DNA from: Deltaproteobacteria bacterium RIFOXYD12_FULL_50_9 | GTDB lineage: Bacteria; Desulfobacterota; Desulfobulbia; Desulfobulbales; CALZHT01 | Reading direction: 5' to 3' | DNA length: 5,876 bases | Assembly: GCA_001799225.1 (NCBI GenBank) | Contig: MGTA01000246.1 | Span: 1 to 5,876 of the forward strand | Shown here: piece by piece, positions 1 to 5,876 of the stretch | Numbering within the stretch: position 1 is the stretch's first letter | Layout of the letters: each line of letters begins with the position of its first letter | Made by a program: the position numbers and the translations under genes | Notes under the pieces: generated by a model | Databases searched by the model: none | What the model was told of the DNA's origin: nothing | What the model saw: only the letters and a program-made list of their open reading frames with translations

Positions 1-1007
1 CGCTTAAGGGAATCGGTATCATTGCCAGTTATGCGGCTCTGGCTAAACTGGCTGATATTTTCATCGATAAGATCTTGAAAAAACTGGCCAGTAGAACCGC
101 GATGACCTACGACGATCATCTCATCGATTTTGCCCATGCCCCGATTTGCTGGACCATCTTCGGTCTCGGCATTTTACATGCCCTGTTGATCGAACCGCTT
201 TCTGTGCCGTGGGACGCGGTTTTGCCGGCCATAATAAAGAGCTGTATCCTTTTTGCATGGATGTTGTCTTTGATGCAAACCTTAGATCGGCTTACCGAGG
301 AAAACCTGCATAAAATTGATATACAGAGCAAACTCAGTACCGATGTGGTTCTTTTTTTTAAAAATCTTTTCAGAGTAATCGCAATTGTTGCTTCTCTGTT
401 GATCCTGCTTTCCATCTGGAAGGTTAATTTGACACCGCTTTTTGCCTCTGCCGGAATTGCCGGTATCGCCTTAGCCTTGGCAGCCAAGGATACACTGGCA
501 AATCTTTTTGGCGGCATCAGTATTTTTATGGATCGGACCTTCAAGGTCGGCGACTATATAGTCATTGACGATGTTAATCGAGGCGAGGTTAAGGAGATCG
601 GCATTCGTTCGACCCGCATCAAGACCAGGGATGATATGATGATTACCATTCCTAATTCGATTATCGCCAACTCCAAGATCATTAACGAGAGCGCCCCGGT
701 TCCGAGTTTCCGGCTGCGAGTGCCGGTCAGTGTGGCCTATGGCAGCAATATTGACAAGGTTGAAGAGGTATTGTTAGCTGTGGCGTATAATAGTCCCGAT
801 CTCCTTAAAGAGCCCAAGCCAAACGTCAAGCTGCGGAGTCTTGGCAGTTCATCGCTGGATTTCGAGCTGCTCGTCTGGGTTGTAGATCCAAGCCGTAGAG
901 GTCTTGAGCTCCATTTTCTGCTCAAGGCTGTTTACCAGGCATTTCACGACCATGGCATTGTTATACCATTTCAGCAGATGGATATACATATCGATAATGC
1001 CCAATAA
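1..1007 (+). CDS. MscS-family mechanosensitive ion channel, 5' end outside the window
   Basis: This is the C-terminal part of a small-conductance mechanosensitive channel, an inner-membrane homo-oligomer that opens under membrane tension to release solutes during hypo-osmotic shock. The reading frame is open from base 3, giving 334 visible residues. The TTG at 75 lies inside the gene, so the true start is upstream. Counting from the leucine at base 3, hydrophobic segments lie at about 47-65, 76-94 and 124-142. A glycine/alanine-rich pore helix follows (GIAGIALALAAKDTLANLFG, about 151-170). Next come the MscS beta domain (FKVGDYIVIDDV...GEVKEIGIRSTRI, then TIPNS) and the alpha/beta cytoplasmic domain, which ends near IPFQQ as in the family. 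Several transmembrane helices before the pore place it among longer MscS-like proteins rather than minimal MscS, but the total length is unknown. It converges with the response regulator gene, with 2 bases between stop codons. The family call is firm; the subfamily is not resolved. Confidence 0.95.
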   Translation, partial: LKGIGIIASYAALAKLADIFIDKILKKLASRTAMTYDDHLIDFAHAPICWTIFGLGILHALLIEPLSVPWDAVLPAIIKSCILFAWMLSLMQTLDRLTEENLHKIDIQSKLSTDVVLFFKNLFRVIAIVASLLILLSIWKVNLTPLFASAGIAGIALALAAKDTLANLFGGISIFMDRTFKVGDYIVIDDVNRGEVKEIGIRSTRIKTRDDMMITIPNSIIANSKIINESAPVPSFRLRVPVSVAYGSNIDKVEEVLLAVAYNSPDLLKEPKPNVKLRSLGSSSLDFELLVWVVDPSRRGLELHFLLKAVYQAFHDHGIVIPFQQMDIHIDNAQ

Positions 1008-1009
1008 TT

Positions 1010-1837
1010 TCAATCCTTAGTGGCACTATTATTTTGTATCATTTTTTCAAAGGCGTGCAGTTCAGGTTCAACCTTTGATTTATAACAGGTTGGGCAAATG
1101 CTGTGCGAGAAGTCCAGCTGCGAGTTATAGCGCAGCATGAATTGTTCGACCTCCTCCCAATAGTGTTTGTCGTTGCGGATTTTTTTGCAGTATGAACAGA
1201 TGGGCAGCAGTTTGCCCATGGTGTTGATCTGCTCCTTGCTTTTAGTCAATTCATAGATATTCTCGACAAGTTTTCGATTTTTTTCCTCAAGTTCCTTAGT
1301 CTGTTTTTTGAGTAGTGAGTGAGCGATGCGCAACTCTTCGTTACTCTTTACCAGCATGGCATTGGTGGAGTTTAGGGAGCTGGTCCGTTCACTGACGCGT
1401 TGTTCGAGTTCAGAGTTCATCCGTTGCAGCCAGCTCATGAGTTTGGCGTTCTTTTTTCTGATCTGAAAATACTCTACCGCCTGTTTCACCGAAGTCCGTA
1501 ATTCGAGTTCGTTCCAGGGTTTAAAAAGATATCGGTAGACTTGGCCGCGATTAATGGCATTGACCAGATAATCAACATCGGAATAAGCAGTGATCACCAT
1601 GCGTACTGAGTCCGGGAACTGTTCGCAGACGTTTTGCAGCACCTCGAATCCGGTCATCCCGGGCATCCGCTGATCAGTAATCACCAGAGCCACTTCACCA
1701 ACCTGTTTGAGGAGCTTGAGGGCATATTCGCCTGTGGTGGCAGTCAATATTTCATATTCGTCTTCGAATGTGTGTTTGAAATTGATAAGGTTGATCTCTT
1801 CATCGTCGATATAGAGAATGCGTTGAGGCTGTTCCAT
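1010..1837 (-). CDS. Response regulator: receiver domain, coiled coil and C-terminal Cys4 (putative zinc-binding) domain
   Basis: This 275-residue cytoplasmic protein is the likely phosphorylation target of the kinase encoded just upstream. The receiver domain (about 5-120) has the acidic pocket D11/D12, phospho-acceptor D55 in ITDQRMPGMTGFEVL, T83 and K106 in YLFKPW; every catalytic residue expected of an active receiver is present. Residues about 125-205 form a long coiled coil containing LEQRVSERTSSL, a signature common in the signalling helices of histidine kinases. The C-terminal domain (about 208-258) holds two CxxC pairs, C214/C217 (PICSYCKKIR) and C248/C251 (ICPTC), 30 residues apart, with YWEEVEQFM and FSHS between them. 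Similar modules end some sensory proteins of Deltaproteobacteria; zinc binding is inferred from the cysteine pattern. There is no helix-turn-helix, GGDEF, EAL or HD-GYP domain, so the output is unknown. The ATG at 1837 has a good Shine-Dalgarno site. The gene is third in the cluster, 88 bases after the kinase stop. Confidence 0.9.
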   Translation of the reverse strand: MEQPQRILYIDDEEINLINFKHTFEDEYEILTATTGEYALKLLKQVGEVALVITDQRMPGMTGFEVLQNVCEQFPDSVRMVITAYSDVDYLVNAINRGQVYRYLFKPWNELELRTSVKQAVEYFQIRKKNAKLMSWLQRMNSELEQRVSERTSSLNSTNAMLVKSNEELRIAHSLLKKQTKELEEKNRKLVENIYELTKSKEQINTMGKLLPICSYCKKIRNDKHYWEEVEQFMLRYNSQLDFSHSICPTCYKSKVEPELHAFEKMIQNNSATKD

Positions 1838-1844
1838 CAGATTA

Positions 1845-1849
1845 TCCTT
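1845..1849 (-). promoter_or_regulatory. Ribosome binding site of the response regulator gene
   Basis: Read on the minus strand, AAGGA stands 7 bases before the ATG at 1837. This is a clear Shine-Dalgarno match at normal spacing. It fixes the start and allows translation independent of the kinase gene, whose stop is 88 bases away. Confidence 0.75.
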
Positions 1850-1925
1850 GTTAAATGAGCTAATCCTGTTTATCGGGTTATATCTTTTTAGTGTACTTCA
1901 GATCTTGTTGTCCTGATAGAGAAAA

Positions 1926-3701
1926 TTATGCGCTTTGATCAGCTGGATTAATTGTTCTTGGTTTATCGCTCTCCCTGTCCATTTTTTGGGTTATCGGTAT
2001 TAGGACTTCAAATTCAGCGCCTTCGCCTTCTTTGCTTTGCAGGTTAATCTGACCCTGGTGTTTTTTTATTATACCATAAGAGATGCTTAGGCCTAATCCG
2101 GTGCCTTTCCCAAATGCTTTGGTAGTAAAAAACGGGTCAAAAATTTTGTGTTTAAGGGCTCTTGGAACTCCGCAACCATTATCGATGAATCGGATGGAGA
2201 TCATGCTGTTTTGTTGACGGATGATGATCTGAATCGTTCCCTTACTCTTGCCGCCTGTTTTGCTCTGCACCGCCTGGATAGCATTGAGAATTATATTTAG
2301 AAAGACCTGGTTCAACTGGTTGGGATAACAGGTGACCAGAGGTAGATTCGGTTGAAAATCTTTGATGATTTCCACATCGTACTTGTACTCGTTATAGAGC
2401 ACAGTCAGGGTGCTTTCAAGGTTAGCCACCAGGTCGGTATTTATGAGATTATCCTCTTCGCCCGGTCGGGAAAAGTTTTTTAAATCCTTGACGATTTTGC
2501 TGGTTCGTCGAGCCCCTTCACTGATATTGGCCAGTAAAGTGTCAAGGTTTATCAGTAACGTTTCTGGCGAGGCTCCTATCTCATTCTGGTTTGAGACAGT
2601 TTCGGGATGCTGGTTAAGCAGCAACGTTTTTATTTGATTAATTACTTTGTTTAAGGGCGGCAAAGCTCCGGTGATAAAGTTGGTGGTGTTGTTTATCTCG
2701 TGGGCGACTCCGGCGATCAACTGACCGAGAGCGGCCATTTTTTCAGATTGGATCAACTGGCTCTGGGTATTTTTCAACTCTTGCAGCGTCTCTTCCAGTT
2801 GACGGTTCGTCTTTTCAAGATAGCGGCTGTGCAAGGCAAGATCTTTGGTGCGCGCATCGATTTTCATTTCAAGATTCGTATTCAATTCTTTAATGGTAGC
2901 AAAAGATTCAGTCAGGTTTTTGATCATGTTGTCAAAGGTAGTGGATAACATGCCAAGATCGGCTGCTTTGCCGGTGGGCCCAAGGTGCTCACTGACCTGG
3001 CTGAGGAGGCTGTTGAGTGGTTTAGTGGCAGTCTTGACAATCAGATAGGTGGCGCCACCGGCAATTAAAAAAAAGAGCATGGCAATGCTGGCGATGCGGG
3101 TTATCAGGTTATAGACCATCATCTGCATGGGGTGCTGATCTATAATTACGGCTACTGCGCCGATCAGTATGTGTTTGCTGGCAGGCTCTACTACATGATC
3201 GAAATAGAGAGATTCATCAATTTGGGCAGTCTCCGAGCTCCATACCGGCATCCAGAACTCATCGTAATCTTTCTTTGATACTACCAGGGGCGTTATAGTT
3301 TTATCTATTTGTTTAATAATCTCGGAGCGGGAGGGTGAGGAGGAGTCAGCAAGTAAGACATTAATGGTATTACTCTTATCACGGAATTTCTGGAGGAGTA
3401 TTTTGCCATCAGGATTGTAGATTGATACTTCAATGACAGGTGGACTATTGAAAAGAGCTGTCGCTGCATTATATAGCTGTGTCTGATTTTCGCTAAAAAC
3501 TCCTAAGCGGACGTTTTGCGCAAGCATCTGACTCAACATTGTGCCGGTATTGAGTACCTCTTTTTTAAAATTGTCTTTCTGGATACTGATAAAAACGCAT
3601 GTGAGTGCCCCGAAGATTAAGAACAGCGCCAGGAATACATAAAGAAAGATCGTGGTAGTAAACCGTTCGCTTGATTTCCAGGGGGAGAGAAGCTGTTTCA
3701 T
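1926..3701 (-). CDS. Membrane-bound sensor histidine kinase (CHASE8-like sensor, HAMP, HisKA, HATPase_c)
   Basis: This 591-residue inner-membrane kinase should autophosphorylate on a histidine and pass the phosphate to the regulator encoded next. A first transmembrane helix (about 16-40) is followed by an extracytoplasmic region of about 155 residues. Its first half (AQNVRLGVFSENQ, then VIEVSIYNPDGKIL) resembles CHASE8-type sensor domains. A second helix at about 197-222 leads to a HAMP-like linker (about 222-270) and a coiled coil (about 270-320) with LEMKIDARTKDL. The phospho-acceptor is H334 in GVAHEINN. The ATPase domain has the N box (N469 to N473), G1 box DNGCGVP (507-513), F box FDPFFTTK (521-528) and G2 box GKGTGLGLS (531-539), so it looks catalytically intact. 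Position 339, usually proline (HEINNP), is threonine. There is no attached receiver domain. The gene starts 12 bases after the binding-protein stop, with a weak GGAA Shine-Dalgarno (3708-3711), so the two are almost certainly co-transcribed. Confidence 0.97.
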   Translation of the reverse strand: MKQLLSPWKSSERFTTTIFLYVFLALFLIFGALTCVFISIQKDNFKKEVLNTGTMLSQMLAQNVRLGVFSENQTQLYNAATALFNSPPVIEVSIYNPDGKILLQKFRDKSNTINVLLADSSSPSRSEIIKQIDKTITPLVVSKKDYDEFWMPVWSSETAQIDESLYFDHVVEPASKHILIGAVAVIIDQHPMQMMVYNLITRIASIAMLFFLIAGGATYLIVKTATKPLNSLLSQVSEHLGPTGKAADLGMLSTTFDNMIKNLTESFATIKELNTNLEMKIDARTKDLALHSRYLEKTNRQLEETLQELKNTQSQLIQSEKMAALGQLIAGVAHEINNTTNFITGALPPLNKVINQIKTLLLNQHPETVSNQNEIGASPETLLINLDTLLANISEGARRTSKIVKDLKNFSRPGEEDNLINTDLVANLESTLTVLYNEYKYDVEIIKDFQPNLPLVTCYPNQLNQVFLNIILNAIQAVQSKTGGKSKGTIQIIIRQQNSMISIRFIDNGCGVPRALKHKIFDPFFTTKAFGKGTGLGLSISYGIIKKHQGQINLQSKEGEGAEFEVLIPITQKMDRESDKPRTINPADQSA

Positions 3702-3713
3702 GCTGTTTTCCGG

Positions 3714-4655
3714 TTACTCTTCAAAATATTTGGTTTCATGATTGAGAATAATGCCGAGTTTTGTTAGCACGCTTCTGTTGATCATGATTTTTAAACGTCG
3801 AGGTGTCTCAATCGGCACTTCAGTGATATGGGTCTTTTCATGAATTTTTTTGGCAATTATGCCGGCCTGACGGCCGATGTCCTGAACATCGAAGGATATC
3901 GCAAGAGCTGCACCTGATTGTAAATGCTTTTCAGAAAATGAGAGGATCGGCACGCGGTTCTCGAGCGAAAAGAGCAGCATATGATCGAGTGTCTCGCCGG
4001 TAATCAGAGTGGTATCAGGCAATATCCACAGAGCATCAATCAGCCCGGCCATTTCGGAAACGAGTTTTGGTACTTGCCTGGCATTGTCGGCCTGGCGGGC
4101 CAGAATGGAAATGGCCTTTTTCTGGGCATGGGCTTCAAGGCGTTGGATCTGATTAAGATAAGTTGTCTTGTTATAGATCAGGCCGATCCGTTTTGTAGCC
4201 GGCAATGCGTTCAGCAGGGTGTCCAGTTCCTTTTCAAGCGGAACCTGTAATGTGATCCCGGTCATATTTGTATGCCCGGTGATAATTTTTTCTGGATTTG
4301 GAACCAGGACGAAGATAATGGGGATATCTGTAATACCCTTTAGTGTCTCGAGGGCGTTAGTGCCTATCGCTAGGAGTAAAAAGGGGTGGTCAGATCTGAT
4401 TTTCTCAACAAAGTCGGCTGGATTGAAATAGCCTTCCGGCAGATAAATCTCGTTAAGGGAGCAGGTCTGGATCGCTTTCTGCGCCAGATTGGCATGGATG
4501 TCGGCGCAGGCCTCACGAAATCCTTGCAAAGCCTGCATGTAAGGCCTAATCCGCGAACTGATTATGATGGTGATGCCGCCTTCATCCTTCGCAAAGCCAG
4601 GCGTGGCCAGGCACAGAAGCAGGGGGATGAGAAAAAAGACGGCTATTCGTTTCAT
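3714..4655 (-). CDS. Periplasmic ABC-type solute-binding protein (ABC_sub_bind family), probable ligand receptor for the adjacent kinase
   Basis: This 313-residue secreted protein is of the two-lobed periplasmic binding type, with features of the ABC_sub_bind family (PF04392, COG2984). The ATG at 4655 opens a classic signal peptide: MKR, a hydrophobic core, and a cleavage site after PGFA at residue 22. The cysteine in LLLC does not make a convincing lipobox. Family-like segments, numbered from this ATG, are AIGTNA (96-101) and VLVPNP (116-121) in the first lobe, GLIYNKT (158-164) and LWILPDT (209-215) in the second, then LSFSEKH (238-244) and a DVQDIGRQAG stretch near the C terminus. A GTG at 4703 would add 16 residues ahead of the signal peptide. 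It is rejected because it directly follows an in-frame TAG, has no Shine-Dalgarno, and lies only about 12 bases from the predicted transcription start. The ATG itself has only a weak GAG six bases upstream. No permease or ATPase gene is near. The ligand is unknown. Confidence 0.9.
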   Translation of the reverse strand: MKRIAVFFLIPLLLCLATPGFAKDEGGITIIISSRIRPYMQALQGFREACADIHANLAQKAIQTCSLNEIYLPEGYFNPADFVEKIRSDHPFLLLAIGTNALETLKGITDIPIIFVLVPNPEKIITGHTNMTGITLQVPLEKELDTLLNALPATKRIGLIYNKTTYLNQIQRLEAHAQKKAISILARQADNARQVPKLVSEMAGLIDALWILPDTTLITGETLDHMLLFSLENRVPILSFSEKHLQSGAALAISFDVQDIGRQAGIIAKKIHEKTHITEVPIETPRRLKIMINRSVLTKLGIILNHETKYFEE

Positions 4656-4722
4656 GCCAGACTCAGAGTACCGGATGATTGATTGACGAAGTAAAAATTT
4701 CACCTAGACTGTTTGTGAGGTT

Positions 4723-4751
4723 ATTCTGCTACATATTAAAATAATTGTCAA
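4723..4751 (-). promoter_or_regulatory. Predicted sigma70-type promoter of the binding protein-kinase-regulator cluster
   Basis: On the minus strand a perfect TTGACA -35 box (4746-4751) is separated by exactly 17 bases from CAGAAT (4723-4728), which matches four of six positions of the -10 consensus. Transcription would begin near 4716, leaving a leader of about 60 bases before the ATG at 4655. The surrounding DNA is AT-rich and intergenic. It is the only clear promoter I can see for the cluster. I see no convincing operator palindrome overlapping it. Confidence 0.65.
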
Positions 4752-4848
4752 CAGATATTGTGATAAATGCGTATGTTGGGGTTAAAATTGAAATTTTAGG
4801 GTCAGATTTGGATAAGGCTAAAATAGCTAACCAATTATAATGACTATA

Positions 4849-5876
4849 TTATTTTTTAGGTAATAATTTCTCAAGCACTAGCCGTTGTTCTTTGCGCTCC
4901 TGCTTAGTCCTGGGAACTTTTAGGGGTTGTAAGTTATCACGGTCCAAGTTGCTCACAAACATGGCGGTAGAGAGTGTGCCCGGGGTTGGGGTAAAGTCTT
5001 GAAACTGTCTTATTGGTAGTCCAAGGTTTTTGGCTGATTTTGCGAGTTGCTCCATATCGTTTTTTGTGCAACCGGGATGGGAGGCGATGAAATATGGGGT
5101 GAATTGGAGAGGAAACCCCAGTTTAGCAACAATATTCCGGCAGGCGAGCAAAAAAAGGTCGAGAATTTGGGGATGATGTTTGTGCATGAGGCGCAATACA
5201 TTGGGCTGAGTGTGCTCCGGAGCGATTTTGAGAGCGCCTGGCGTGTGTCTGGCAAGCAGCCTGCTGAGAAGCTCCGGGGTGTTGATGAGGAGCTCCATGC
5301 GCAACCCGGAAGAGATATAGACATGCCTGACGCCCATTATGGCCGTGACCTGATCGAGGAGTGCAAGAAAGGTGTTCTCGTTTAATGAAAGATCAGGGCA
5401 GAGTCTGGGGTAGAGGCAATCATGCCGGTGGCAGATTGGTTGTTTGCATGATGTAGCGAACATGTTGGCGGTTGGTCCACCCAGATCGCTAACCGTGCCG
5501 TTGAAATCAGGTCGTCGGCTGAGCTGTTTGACTTCAGCTACGACAGAATCAACACTGCGGCTGGTGACTATCGGCCCCTGATGTCTGGTTATGGCGCAGA
5601 ACGAGCAATTGCCATAGCAGCCCCGGACAATGGTGACCGAGTGACGGATCATGGTATAGGCCGGGATGGGTTGGCAATAGCTTGGGTGCGAAGCATGGCT
5701 GAACGGCAGGCTGTAGAGGAGGTCGAGCTCCGGGGTAGTGAGTGGCTCCGCCGGTCGGTTCTGTAAAACCCACATGACTTGTTGGCGCTGGAGAATCGGG
5801 GTTTGCGAGATGGTACGGGCATGGGCATCAATGAACCGTTCCGCTGTCATGAAATTTTTTGTATCCTGGTTGATCT
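4849..5876 (-). CDS. ygiQ: YgiQ-family radical SAM protein, 5' end outside the window
   Basis: This is the C-terminal part of a YgiQ-type radical SAM enzyme; the reaction of this family is not established. The frame stays open to the window edge (INQDTKNF precedes the methionine at 5850), and that methionine sits just before the segment leading into the radical SAM core in family members. It is therefore internal and the N-terminal domain is missing here. Numbered from the 5850 methionine, the [4Fe-4S] motif RGCYGNCSFC has C78, C82 and C85 (CxxxCxxC). Next come the family hallmark DLGGPTANM (122-130), a second cysteine cluster C135, C140, C145 and C151, then KIAPEHT (208-214), LQFTPYFIASHPG (248-260) and QDFTPTPGTLSTAM (284-297). 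It ends soon after, at LEKLLPKK, so it lacks the long C-terminal extension (DUF3362) of E. coli YgiQ. It is co-directional with the signalling cluster, but a 193-base gap containing a promoter separates them, so joint function is not implied. Confidence 0.93.
   Translation of the reverse strand, partial: INQDTKNFMTAERFIDAHARTISQTPILQRQQVMWVLQNRPAEPLTTPELDLLYSLPFSHASHPSYCQPIPAYTMIRHSVTIVRGCYGNCSFCAITRHQGPIVTSRSVDSVVAEVKQLSRRPDFNGTVSDLGGPTANMFATSCKQPICHRHDCLYPRLCPDLSLNENTFLALLDQVTAIMGVRHVYISSGLRMELLINTPELLSRLLARHTPGALKIAPEHTQPNVLRLMHKHHPQILDLFLLACRNIVAKLGFPLQFTPYFIASHPGCTKNDMEQLAKSAKNLGLPIRQFQDFTPTPGTLSTAMFVSNLDRDNLQPLKVPRTKQERKEQRLVLEKLLPKK

Noticed and set aside
75..77. TTG as the start of the mechanosensitive channel gene
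   Set aside because: The frame is open back to base 3 with plausible channel sequence (LKGIGIIASYAALAKLADIF), so the TTG is internal and the gene is cut by the window edge.
116..544. Open frame of 142 codons opposite the channel gene, and similar frames opposite the kinase, the binding protein and the radical SAM gene
   Set aside because: They are antisense or out of frame to genes with clear family motifs, and their translations show no recognisable domain.
1016..1035. Small hairpin TAGT-GGC-ACTA followed by a T-rich run as a terminator of the channel gene
   Set aside because: The stem is only four base pairs, it lies within the regulator's coding sequence, and the T run is interrupted.
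1877..1882. TATAAC on the minus strand as a -10 box of a separate promoter for the response regulator
   Set aside because: No recognisable -35 box stands 16-18 bases upstream, and one good hexamer in AT-rich DNA is expected by chance.
4783..4827. Short inverted repeats (TAAAAT/ATTTTA at 4783-4798 and GCTA/TAGC at 4817-4827) as a terminator of the radical SAM gene or as an operator
   Set aside because: The stems are short and AT-rich, neither is followed by a U tract in the transcript, and such palindromes are common by chance in AT-rich DNA.
5848..5850. ATG at 5850 as the start of the radical SAM gene
   Set aside because: The frame is open to the edge, and family members continue upstream with an N-terminal domain; a 333-residue protein would be far too short.

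Overview
The window carries five protein-coding genes, packed with little spacing, and no RNA genes, insertion sequences, CRISPR arrays or long repeats that I can see. The genes at both edges run off the window. The protein families, and above all a response regulator ending in a four-cysteine 'PICSYCKKIR...ICPTC' module, suggest a Gram-negative environmental bacterium, most likely of the former Deltaproteobacteria (Desulfobacterota). That placement is inference from protein style; no taxonomic marker is present.

Layout. Bases 1-1007 (+) hold the C-terminal part of an MscS-family mechanosensitive channel whose true start lies upstream. It converges, with only 2 bases between stop codons, on a three-gene minus-strand cluster read from about 4655 down to 1010: a periplasmic ABC-type solute-binding protein (4655-3714), a membrane sensor histidine kinase (3701-1926) and a response regulator (1837-1010). 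Upstream of the cluster is a 193-base gap containing a strong sigma70-type promoter (TTGACA, 17-base spacer, CAGAAT). Beyond it, bases 4849-5876 (-) encode the C-terminal part of a YgiQ-family radical SAM protein, also cut by the window edge.

How the genes may work together. The binding protein has no permease or ATPase beside it and is joined, 12 bases apart, to a kinase with an extracytoplasmic sensor region. The simplest reading is that the binding protein captures a small molecule in the periplasm and reports it to the kinase. The kinase would then phosphorylate the neighbouring regulator, which has no DNA-binding domain. Instead it has a receiver, a long coiled coil and a putative zinc-binding Cys4 domain, so the output is probably protein-protein or otherwise non-transcriptional. 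This ligand-to-Cys4 pathway is the most interesting content here. The flanking channel and radical SAM genes look like ordinary neighbours with no evident functional link.
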